NCBI GenBank assembly: GCA_902363575.1
Contig: CABJAJ010000005.1
Span: 62,001-126,000 of the forward strand
Origin: Rikenellaceae bacterium
GTDB taxonomy: Bacteria > Bacteroidota > Bacteroidia > Bacteroidales > Rikenellaceae
Length of the DNA: 64,000 nucleotides
Direction: 5' to 3'
Shown here: positions 6,980 to 14,533 of the stretch, piece after piece
How the letters are laid out: each line of letters opens with the position of its first letter
Numbering within the stretch: position 1 is the first letter of the stretch
Position numbers and translations under genes: made by a program
The notes under the pieces: generated by a model
Database searches by the model: none
Told to the model about the DNA's origin: nothing
What the model saw: the letters and a program-made list of their open reading frames with translations, nothing else

Positions 6980-8584
6980 CTATCTAATACGACTTAATAC
7001 AGTCCCTTTAAATGTATTGTATTCAGCAAGATTACTTTGTTTCCACCAATCGATATAATACTTAAATAATACCTTATTTATACTTTCTTCAGACTCCTGT
7101 GTTACATTACATAGATATGCAACTATAAACTCGTATTTATTCTTATATATTTTGCGAATATGACCTAGACGCTCGTTTATTTTATTTGCAGTTGTTTTAT
7201 TCCTGCCATTTTGTCGCAATAATACAATTTCATTTTCTTTGGATCCTATCTCTGTTTGATAATTGACATAAGTATTTTCTCGGATGCAGACCGTAATATT
7301 TATTTGCTGATTCTCTAGTTCTTCCTTTAGCGATGATGTTAGATTTATATGGTCTTGTTCAATGTATTGGCATATTCCAACTTCTGGGGTGCTAGGTAGA
7401 AATTTGATCTTATCCTCCAATTCATTATAAGCAAGCATAAAATTAGACTGTGGCTCATAACTTCTATGATAAGGTATAGCATCTGTTTCCACATCCTTGT
7501 CCAAAAGAGATAATAATTTTGTTCGGCGTGTAAAAATGCCACCCCTAGTCTGTTTGTGAAATTGAACAACACTTGTATATGGTCCAATCGCAATTACACG
7601 GTAATCAGGGATATTTACTGTATCTGCGTTTATTTTTTTAATAATAGCTTTTATATAATATTTGGCCATTATATCTTCTACAAAGATAATAGCATCTGGC
7701 AAAATATCGTCTTGCAATGCAATTTCACCTAATGCTCTAGCTACACTACAATTATAAATTACATTTGTTGTACCGTCATTCTGTGGCTCTAAAAGAATAA
7801 TTCGTTTAGCAATATTTATCAAACTCGCCGAATGGGTAGAAATGATAATTGTAATATGTTTATTTACTGCAATTCGTTCCAAATAGTTGTATAATGCAAC
7901 TAATGCCTTCGGATATAAGGCTATTTCTAGTTCATCGATGAGCAATAATCCATTATTCGGAATAGTATGTAATTTTAATAATAAATTTAAGACGAGAATT
8001 TCTCCAAAACTGAAATTCTTTTCTGTATAATATTTATTATTAGCGCGAATTAGATATGCAATATTTATTCTATTTGACGCACGCCTACCTCTAGCCCCTT
8101 CTTCAATGCGGATTCTGCGCAAATTAGAAAAACGCTGAGTATCAAGCACTTCGTTTAATCCTGATTTTAGCCAATCTTCGGCCGCCATAATTTGGCGAGG
8201 CCCAACAAGGTCTTCATCATGCACATACAAACGCTCTCCACTCGGTGGGAAAAAAGCCACACTACTATAACCCGACTGATTAAGTATATTCGTGTTTTTT
8301 CGAGGAGAGGGGACCCAACGAATATTTTTACGAGTGTATGTTACGTCATTATTATTGATGCTATACTTGATACTTCCATCACACTTATCATATAATGCAC
8401 CACTAGAATGTTTTAATAACTCTTTAAAAGCATTAGGATTACCCATCCTATACAAACTAGCCAGTAAAGAAGTTTTACCACATCCATTAATTCCTGTCAA
8501 GAGATACAATCCTTGTCGAGAGGGAACTTCAAATTTGAGTTCATTTATACCTTTTACATCACGAATAGTGATTGTTGTTGCCAT
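6980..8584 (-). CDS. OLD-like AAA/ABC ATPase with TOPRIM-like C-terminal region
   Basis: 534 residues, very AT-rich, start ATG at 8584. Walker A GINGCGKTS lies near residues 32-40, the signature-like FSFGEILVLNLLL near 195, Walker B LLLIDELEIALYP near 220, and the H-loop STHSAS near 250. After the ATPase comes DAIIFVEDIMAKYYIKAII, resembling the first acidic TOPRIM motif, and LLDKDVETDA, a possible metal-binding DxD. This is the OLD-family plan shared with phage P2 OLD, GajA and AriA-type defence proteins. No partner nuclease or helicase gene is adjacent. Promoter candidate TACTTTTG on the minus strand at 8652-8645. Inferred role: anti-phage or plasmid-exclusion cargo. Confidence 0.78.
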   Translation of the reverse strand: MATTITIRDVKGINELKFEVPSRQGLYLLTGINGCGKTSLLASLYRMGNPNAFKELLKHSSGALYDKCDGSIKYSINNNDVTYTRKNIRWVPSPRKNTNILNQSGYSSVAFFPPSGERLYVHDEDLVGPRQIMAAEDWLKSGLNEVLDTQRFSNLRRIRIEEGARGRRASNRINIAYLIRANNKYYTEKNFSFGEILVLNLLLKLHTIPNNGLLLIDELEIALYPKALVALYNYLERIAVNKHITIIISTHSASLINIAKRIILLEPQNDGTTNVIYNCSVARALGEIALQDDILPDAIIFVEDIMAKYYIKAIIKKINADTVNIPDYRVIAIGPYTSVVQFHKQTRGGIFTRRTKLLSLLDKDVETDAIPYHRSYEPQSNFMLAYNELEDKIKFLPSTPEVGICQYIEQDHINLTSSLKEELENQQINITVCIRENTYVNYQTEIGSKENEIVLLRQNGRNKTTANKINERLGHIRKIYKNKYEFIVAYLCNVTQESEESINKVLFKYYIDWWKQSNLAEYNTFKGTVLSRIR

Positions 8585-8730
8585 AATTATTTATTATTGG
8601 ATTATGGCAACAAATTTAATAAATTATATGACACATTATCACCACAAAAGTAGATTCCCTAAATATACTGCACACAAGCATATACACACACTAAAGCCCC
8701 CGCCCCTTATTGAATGTAAAATCTAAAAAT

Positions 8731-9027
8731 ATGGACAGACAATCGAGGGCAAAACGCATAGCAGATTTGCATGTGTTTTATGGGCAAAACGAGGTGGTCG
8801 AGGAACTAAGCCGTGCAGGTAAAATCGACGAGGAATATACCTATCCTTTCGTCGATACAGACGGCAAGGTTTTCGAGTGGTGGCTGGTATCGCCTTATTT
8901 GGCACAGGAACTCAAAGAACAAGGTGAGGTCATAATCGACGCACTCGGTTGTTATTGGTGGGGCAGACAATCCAGCGGACAGGCTATTTACATGGACGGC
9001 GTGATACAGAAGATTGCAGGAGAGTAA
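8731..9027 (+). CDS. Small protein of unknown function
   Basis: 98 residues from ATG 8731 (MDRQSRAKRIADLHVFYG); a TTG at 8710 would add seven residues. It is soluble, mixed alpha/beta, and Trp-rich (FEWWLVSPYLA, CYWWGRQSSGQ), with all Trp as TGG. No domain is recognised. Divergent from the OLD-like ATPase with 146 bp between them, so it may or may not work with it. Confidence 0.7.
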   Translation: MDRQSRAKRIADLHVFYGQNEVVEELSRAGKIDEEYTYPFVDTDGKVFEWWLVSPYLAQELKEQGEVIIDALGCYWWGRQSSGQAIYMDGVIQKIAGE

Positions 9028-9311
9028 AACTCGGTCTGCATATCCACATAATAAAACTACAAATTACAGAGATTAGGGGCGTTGCGATTCAGTAAAGAAT
9101 CTGCTACCTCTAATTTCTGTTTTTACGTAGGCATAAGGTCGATAAGTGTAGAATCAAACGACCTGCAAACCACGATTAGAGGGATTGTGCAGGCGCAATC
9201 TCAAAACCTTTTATCCCAAAATACGAATAACAAAGTTTTGAATCCATAGGCCATGCTATTGGAAAGATACTTTGTTTTAGAGAACTTTGTAACTACAATA
9301 CCCCAAGAGTG

Positions 9312-9341
9312 TTGCGTATTGAGAAACATTTTCTAACTTTG
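9312..9341 (+). promoter_or_regulatory. Promoter of leader and surface lipoprotein
   Basis: TTG at 9312-9314, a 19-bp spacer, TAACTTTG at 9334-9341. The stretch before it (9028-9311) shows no gene; it holds one short hairpin (GATTC/GAATC near 9088-9103). Confidence 0.7.
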
Positions 9342-9580
9342 TGGTGCTATCCCGAACGGGAGGCAACATATTAGTTTAGTGAAAGTGTTTCGCTAATCCT
9401 TGACGACAAAATTTGGCGATTTTGCAATAAGCACAAGGAGGGCAATACAAACACTCATCACCGTATATAGACATATATCATCAGATATATTCTATTCGGT
9501 GTGGGGTATTGTTTATTTGTGCTTGGGCTACGCCAAATGCCTGTCGTCAGATAAACGAACAACTCCACACTTTCTTTTTG
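9342..9580 (+). ncRNA. Structured 5' leader RNA, copy A
   Basis: About 240 nt between the promoter and the lipoprotein. It shares with the minus-strand region 49565-49788 an ATATTAG...GAAAGTGTTTCGCT block after the start site, a CATTCATCAC/CACTCATCAC block, and a 3' hairpin. The hairpin pairs GTGTGGGG (9499-9506) with CTCCACAC (9563-9570), with an inner GTTTAT/ATAAAC stem, followed by TTTCTTTTTG. It looks like an attenuator or terminator at the end of a leader. A short open frame overlaps it (TTG 9400 to 9606), so a leader peptide is possible. It may control the lipoprotein by attenuation. Confidence 0.55.
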
Positions 9581-9656
9581 CATATAACCACCGCAGCAGG
9601 AGTTGATACGGTAAGACTTGATTGGGCAACTAATGTTCAACTTAAATAATCTCATT

Positions 9657-12122
9657 ATGAAAAAACTACTGGCTTTTGCCGTACTAATTGGTACGGTAAC
9701 ATTATCGTCTTGCAAGTACGATGACGACGACATTTGGAACAGCGTTCACGGATTGGAAAGCCGTGTGGCAAAATTGGAAGAACTTTGCAAACAGATGAAC
9801 ACGAATATTTCATCGTTGCAAACCATCGTAACAGCATTACAAAACAACGACTATGTTACAGGGACTGCTCCTCTTATGAAAGATGGTAAAGAAATTGGCT
9901 ATACCATTACATTCAGCAAAGGCAACCCTATCACTATCTACCACGGCAAGGACGGCCAAAACGGTTCCGATGGCAAGGATGGTGTTGATGGAACAGATGG
10001 CAAAGACGGTACAACGCCCACAATCGGCGTAAAGCAAGATTCAGATGGCATTTACTATTGGACGCTCAATGGAGAGTGGCTGACCGATGTACAAGGCAAT
10101 AAGATCAAGGCCGAGGGAACGAACGGTAAGGATGGAGCAGACGGTTCCGATGGGGCTGATGGTTCAAACGGCAACGATGGCACAAATGGTAAAGACGGCA
10201 TTACTCCAAAGTTCAAAATCGAAAACGATTTTTGGTTTATCTCCTATGACAATGGAACTACATGGGCACAACTCGGTAAAGCAACAGGAGAGGATGGCAA
10301 AGATGGACAAGATGGTATAGGTGGTGATTCGATGTTTTCAGGCGTGGATTATAAAACCAGCACCGACTATGTAATCTTTACATTGGCTGATGGTACGCAA
10401 ATAAAACTGCCTACATGGTCTGCATTTGAAGCCTTACAGCGTCTTTGCAACGAAACGAATACCAACCTTTCGGCATTACAGGCGATTGTTACGGCACTGC
10501 AAAACAACGACTATATTACGAGTGTAGACCCGCTGACAGAAAATGGCAAGGTGGTAGGCTTTACGATTAAATTTGCCAAGAGTAATCCGATTGTAATTTA
10601 CAATGGTAAAGACGGGGTGGATGGTGTCGATGGAAATACGCCTGTTATCAGCGTAAAGAAAGATACAGATGGCATCTATTATTGGACGCTGGACGGTGAA
10701 TTTATCGTTGTAGACGGGCAGAAGATTAAGGCACAAGGGACGGATGGCAATGACGGTGCAGATGGTTCTGACGGTACGAATGGCAAAGACGGTGTTACTC
10801 CCGAACTTGAAATTCGAGAGGGTTATTGGTGGATTTCCTATGATAATGGCGAATCATGGACGCAGTTAGGCAAGGCCACAGGAGAAAATGGAGCGGATGG
10901 CAAGGATGCAGATAGCATTAAAATCACACAGGACGAGAACAATGTTTATTTTGAGTTGGCGGACGGAACAGTTATCACGATCTCTAAAACTGGACAATCG
11001 GTAGACCCCAATATTATTCAATTTGAAGATGAAAATGTAAAGAAATTGTGTGTGGCTATATGGGACATGAATGGTGACCACGAGCTGTCCTATGAAGAGG
11101 CCGCGGCTGTTACTTCAATTAAGCAGATATTCAAAGGCAACACAGACATCCGACTGTTCAATGAATTGAAATATTTTACAGGAATGACTACTATTGAAGC
11201 AAATGCCTTTGCGGGTTGTTCCAACCTTTGGAGGATAACAATCCCCAAGAATGTAAGCACTATTTCAAGTAGTTACTCTTCGGATAGCCCATTCTATAAC
11301 TGTACTCAATTAAAACGGGTTATGTTTGATAGTGATTCCAAGTTGAAAGAAATACCGCCATATCTTTTTTATGATCTTCCTGAAATGACTGCAATAGAGA
11401 TTCCTGCAAGTGTAGAGGTTATTGGGGAATGGGCATTTGGGCAAAGCTCATCAACATTTGGGAAAAATCCAAACTCATTGTCCGAGATTACATTTCAAGA
11501 AAATAGTAATTTGAAAACAATCGGGCAATACGCATTTAGGCGCTCTTTAATCGCTCAAATTACAATTCCCAAGAGTGTAGAAACGATTGAAGCTGCGGCT
11601 TTTTCTGGCTGTTCTTTATTAGCTGATGTATCTTTTGCAGAACAAGCAAATCTTAAAACGATTGGTGGAAATGATAAGCAATCAAACAATGGAGCATTTT
11701 ATGGTTGTCCGATAATTACCATTAACATCCCTGCAAGCGTTGAAGTTATTGAAACCAATGCATTTAGAGGCTGTTCAGAATTGACAACTGTAACTTTTGA
11801 AAATGAATCAAAGTTGAAATTAATCAATGGTACTTATAATAGTAATAATGGAAGTTATCATGGAGCGTTCTATGATCTACCCAAATTAGAACTTATAGAT
11901 ATGTCTGGTTGTTCTCAAATAGAAAAAATAGGGAAGGCATTTTGGTATTGTTCTAATCTGAAAAAAATTAGGATAGGCACGGAAATACCGCCAGCTATCG
12001 ACAATTCTTTCCAAGGTGCGGGGACTGGACTAATAAGGTTAATTGTTCCTTCGGGGACTGTTGATGCTTATAAAACAGCATGGGGAACTCGTTTGTTTTA
12101 TGTTTCAGATTATGATTTTTAA
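9657..12122 (+). CDS. Large BspA-like leucine-rich surface lipoprotein with duplicated collagen-like modules
   Basis: 821 residues. The signal peptide has lipobox LSSC (MKKLLAFAVLIGTVTLSSC). Two related modules begin near residues 30 and 256 (LQTIVTALQNNDYVTG versus LQAIVTALQNNDYITS, about 219 residues apart). Each has a coiled-coil start (DUF4988-like), an ITIYHGKDG-type strand, and runs of G-x-D collagen-like triplets (GKDGVDGTDGKDG). An EF-hand-like loop DMNGDHELSYEEA lies near 470, then BspA/LRR_5 repeats (FxGCSNLxxITIP) to the C-terminus. Surface-exposed adhesin-type proteins have this architecture. It is preceded by the structured leader. Carried as cargo on the tRNA-Phe element. Confidence 0.88.
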   Translation: MKKLLAFAVLIGTVTLSSCKYDDDDIWNSVHGLESRVAKLEELCKQMNTNISSLQTIVTALQNNDYVTGTAPLMKDGKEIGYTITFSKGNPITIYHGKDGQNGSDGKDGVDGTDGKDGTTPTIGVKQDSDGIYYWTLNGEWLTDVQGNKIKAEGTNGKDGADGSDGADGSNGNDGTNGKDGITPKFKIENDFWFISYDNGTTWAQLGKATGEDGKDGQDGIGGDSMFSGVDYKTSTDYVIFTLADGTQIKLPTWSAFEALQRLCNETNTNLSALQAIVTALQNNDYITSVDPLTENGKVVGFTIKFAKSNPIVIYNGKDGVDGVDGNTPVISVKKDTDGIYYWTLDGEFIVVDGQKIKAQGTDGNDGADGSDGTNGKDGVTPELEIREGYWWISYDNGESWTQLGKATGENGADGKDADSIKITQDENNVYFELADGTVITISKTGQSVDPNIIQFEDENVKKLCVAIWDMNGDHELSYEEAAAVTSIKQIFKGNTDIRLFNELKYFTGMTTIEANAFAGCSNLWRITIPKNVSTISSSYSSDSPFYNCTQLKRVMFDSDSKLKEIPPYLFYDLPEMTAIEIPASVEVIGEWAFGQSSSTFGKNPNSLSEITFQENSNLKTIGQYAFRRSLIAQITIPKSVETIEAAAFSGCSLLADVSFAEQANLKTIGGNDKQSNNGAFYGCPIITINIPASVEVIETNAFRGCSELTTVTFENESKLKLINGTYNSNNGSYHGAFYDLPKLELIDMSGCSQIEKIGKAFWYCSNLKKIRIGTEIPPAIDNSFQGAGTGLIRLIVPSGTVDAYKTAWGTRLFYVSDYDF

Positions 12123-12135
12123 TGAAAATATTAAC

Positions 12136-12378
12136 ATGGCTAATGGTGATATAAAAATATTGGAAAACTTATCCATAAATCAAAATGTAATCTGTTTGGT
12201 TTTAAGTTACATTGGTATTGCATACGCAGCAAGTCATAATGATCTAATGTGCCTCAGCTGTATGTGCTGGATATTATTCATCGCATCTTCTCTTTCCGTA
12301 ATAATATCTTTAATTGCATATTCCATAGAATATTGGGCAAAGAAATGGTATCGGGCCAAACATCCTGACTTGAAATAG
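12136..12378 (+). CDS. Small two-helix membrane protein
   Basis: 80 residues from ATG 12136 (MANGDIKILENLSINQN), 13 bp after the lipoprotein stop. Two hydrophobic segments (VICLVLSYIGIAYAA and CMCWILFIASSLSVIISLIAY) are followed by a basic tail (EYWAKKWYRAKHPDLK). No family is recognised. The spacing suggests co-transcription with the lipoprotein. Confidence 0.55.
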   Translation: MANGDIKILENLSINQNVICLVLSYIGIAYAASHNDLMCLSCMCWILFIASSLSVIISLIAYSIEYWAKKWYRAKHPDLK

Positions 12379-12529
12379 TGGAAGTAAATTAAGGACAGAC
12401 TTGGAAAGACGGTCTATATTATACCGCTCTGCCCAAGTTTGTCCTTTTATATTACTTGCATATCTCATAAATTTTAGTTATATTTACATCATAATCAAAG
12501 ATTTAATCACAATATAAATTTTAGCTAAA

Positions 12530-12994
12530 ATGAAAAGAAAAACACCAAGTATTGATTGAAAAACGGGCACAGAGACTATCGACGATGTTCAAATATCGTA
12601 TATCTCCAAAGGCGTGTCTTATGATAATGACCACGGTATTTGTCTGTTTGTAGGGCGTAGAACTGATGACCCCGCACCACGGGAGTTTCACTATATCTTT
12701 GACCTCGACATCGACCCTACGAAAGATATGACCATCTGTTTTCAAAAACGAGGTCGTTATATGGCAGGATTCTCCTATCAACTGAATCCAAAAGCCATAG
12801 AGGATGGTTATCTCGCCATTGTATTGCCTAACATCGTAGATATTCCCAAGTCTAATTGAACGCTCAATCTCTTTGAAGCCCATATAAAGAGCAATACAGT
12901 CGTATTCGGCTTTACAGCAACAGACGGCACACAGAAAGATTTCAAATTCCCACTCACGGGTTTCAATGAAAAGTATTTAGAGCAGTTCGTATAA
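12530..12994 (+). pseudogene. Unknown protein gene with two in-frame TGA codons
   Basis: A 155-codon frame from ATG 12530 to TAA 12994 is interrupted only by TGA at 12557-12559 (codon 10) and 12857-12859 (codon 110). Read as Trp they give SIDWKTGTE and PKSNWTLNLFE. No TAA, TAG or frameshift is present, and no TGG codon is used. The product would be mainly beta (YDNDHGICLFVGRRT, REFHYIFDLDID, MAGFSYQLNP, TVVFGFTATDG) with no recognised domain. It shares the same peculiarity as 5981-6832. Either a decayed gene or one needing TGA=Trp decoding. Confidence 0.65.
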
Positions 12995-13131
12995 CAACAA
13001 AAGCAACAAAACATTCTTAAAAGGAGAGAGCAGGGGAGAGGGGAAATTTTTCCCGTGCCTTGTTCTCCATAAATACAGGCATAATTTGTGGCCTATGCAG
13101 GTGGAACTACTAATCAATTTATTCATCAAAT

Positions 13132-13189
13132 AATCAATTATTTACTAATCTTCTCAGTTGAATTTAGAGTTAAACCGCCAGTTAAACCG
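13132..13189 (+). promoter_or_regulatory. Putative right-end arm: IHF-like site and integrase arm sites
   Basis: AATCAATTATTTA (13132-13144) matches the WATCAANNNNTTR IHF consensus. GTTAAACCG follows at 13169-13177 and 13181-13189, the same 12-bp-period pair as at the left end. The gap 12995-13131 holds a GGGGAAA/TTTCCC hairpin near 13040-13060 and no gene. Confidence 0.5.
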
Positions 13190-13263
13190 CAACGAAAAGA
13201 TAGACAGAAGGGACGAACGGGCTATGCGTAAAATACTGACAGACAGTGCTATTCAGTCAGGAT

Positions 13264-13336
13264 GGTGCCATAGCTCAGTTGGTAGAGCAAAGGACTGAAA
13301 ATCCTTGTGTCCCTGGTTCGATTCCCGGTGGTACCA
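13264..13336 (+). tRNA. tRNA-Phe(GAA), right copy / attR
   Basis: 73 nt, anticodon GAA at 13297-13299, the same acceptor and anticodon arms as the left copy. The T stem is CCTGG/CCCGG, again with one pyrimidine mismatch (T.C) at pair 51-63. No TAnnTTTG promoter is visible upstream within the element end, so it is probably silent in the integrated state. Its 3' part is probably the original chromosomal tRNA end. Confidence 0.9.
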
Positions 13337-13345
13337 CACAAAATT

Positions 13346-13376
13346 ATAGCGATTTACAGTAATGTAAGTCGCTATT
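13346..13376 (+). terminator. Hairpin after right tRNA-Phe
   Basis: ATAGCGATTTACA (13346-13358) pairs with TGTAAGTCGCTAT (13363-13375), loop GTAA, one G-T pair. The T run after it is weak. It is homologous to the terminator at 2758-2795 but with compensatory base changes. Confidence 0.65.
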
Positions 13377-13660
13377 TCAATTTACAAGGCACACGATTTA
13401 CACACATCGTTTTTTTTGTATCGTTCGCAAGTACCGGAGGGCTTCCGGCCGCAAGGAATCCGGAGCTTGCATATCCGTGAGGATGCGGGACGCGAAGAAA
13501 CAAACAATTCCGGCCCGCAGTTAGCGTATTATCGGCCGAAATCATTATCTTTGTCATGGTACCGCGTCCCGATCCGCCGTCTCCGCCGTTCGTGCGAGCG
13601 GCTTCGGGAAGTGCCCTGTTTGCCGGATATGTTGAAACTAACCCATCAAACTTTACGCAT

Positions 13661-14143
13661 ATGAAACATTCGATCCTTCTGAGCATCTGCATGGCGTTCC
13701 TCTGCATCGGAACGGTACGTGCCGACAACGACCTCAATGCGGAGCAGACCCGGCTACGCAGCGAAATCCAATCCTACCTGCGAGCGGAGGGCTACCTGCC
13801 CGAAATCGATTCAGACGGGGATATCAAGTTCAAAAAGGAGGGCGCCGTTTACTACGTTTCATTCCGGGCGGCCGACGAGAATCCCATGTATGCGACGCTT
13901 TTCCGGGTTTTCAGCTATCCGGAGGGTTATTCCAGGAATACGATCGTGCTGGCAACGGCCGAACTCAACCTCTACAAAGGGGTCAAGGTGCTCTGCCTCG
14001 ACTCCTCGATCCGGGTCGAGGGCGGGATGTTCCTGCGCGATGCCCGCACCTTCGAGTATGCGTTCGACAAGCTGATGACCCAGATCGATTATGTCGTCGG
14101 CGACTTTATCGACGAATGCGATAAGGTCGTCGCCGCGAACTGA
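13661..14143 (+). CDS. Secreted protein of unknown function
   Basis: 160 residues from ATG 13661. Signal peptide MKHSILLSICMAFLCIGTVRA, then a compact alpha/beta domain: helix EQTRLRSEIQSYLRAEGY, strands GDIKFKKEGAVYYVSFRA, then MYATLFRVFSYP, VLCLDSSIRVEGGMFLRD and a C-terminal helix. The pattern resembles small Bacteroidales periplasmic proteins of the type III chaperone-like fold, but I cannot name it. Promoter candidate TATCTTTG at 13546-13553; terminator at 14192-14222. Confidence 0.75.
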   Translation: MKHSILLSICMAFLCIGTVRADNDLNAEQTRLRSEIQSYLRAEGYLPEIDSDGDIKFKKEGAVYYVSFRAADENPMYATLFRVFSYPEGYSRNTIVLATAELNLYKGVKVLCLDSSIRVEGGMFLRDARTFEYAFDKLMTQIDYVVGDFIDECDKVVAAN

Positions 14144-14191
14144 CGGCCCCCGGGCCGGAACACAATGGGTACCGCCGCCCGAACCTATGTC

Positions 14192-14222
14192 AATCGGAGG
14201 GATTTCCCCTCCGATTTTCTTT
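14192..14222 (+). terminator. Terminator of secreted protein gene
   Basis: AATCGGAGGG pairs with CCCTCCGATT (10 bp), loop ATTTC, then TTCTTTG. The remainder of the gap (14223-14533) is non-coding, C-rich DNA with scattered CCGAA(T/C)CCG-like motifs. Confidence 0.8.
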
Positions 14223-14533
14223 GCCGCCTCCCGGCCACATAACCCGCGAAACCGTCGTATTCGCGGCCGAATCCGCACCCCGACTCGGAACTGCGAACCT
14301 GACCCGATCCGATCGACCGCACCCGAACGGCCGAACCCGACGGCAGAATCCGCCGCTCCTTTTACCGTCCAATCCCGGCAACCGAAACCGTTGTTCCTTT
14401 CATCGCCCCAACCCCGATAGCCGATCGCGCACAACTGCACAACCGTATTCGGGCGACCGATTTACGACAACGAATCCCGAAGGCCGAATCCGCACAGCCG
14501 GCTTCCGGCCGCATCTGCACCGGTCGGATGACG

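Larger units (their letters stand above)
2675..13336. mobile_element. Integrated element (IME/genomic island) in tRNA-Phe
   Basis: A low-GC island of about 10.6 kb is bounded by two complete tRNA-Phe copies. It carries a tyrosine recombinase directly inside the left boundary and paired putative arm-type sites inside both boundaries. Contents: integrase, ParB-like protein, repeat tract, interrupted winged-helix gene, OLD-like ATPase, small conserved-looking protein, BspA-like lipoprotein with leader, small membrane protein and a second interrupted gene. I see no relaxase, coupling protein or transfer genes, so it is not a self-transmissible ICE; it could be a mobilisable or satellite island. 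Confidence 0.88.

Noticed and set aside
9499..9570. Invertible promoter bounded by the GTGTGG/CCACAC inverted repeats of the leader.
   Set aside because: The arms are only 8 bp, the promoter lies outside them, and a T run follows the 3' arm, so a terminator or attenuator hairpin is a better reading.
5981..12994. Selenocysteine as the reading of the four TGA codons.
   Set aside because: The contexts fit Trp, no Cys-homologue context or SECIS-like stem directly after the codons was seen, and no sel genes are in the window.
2675..13336. Two ordinary tandem tRNA-Phe genes unrelated to integration.
   Set aside because: A recombinase lies directly inside one copy, matched arm-type sites lie inside both, only one copy has a promoter, and the DNA between is much lower in GC.
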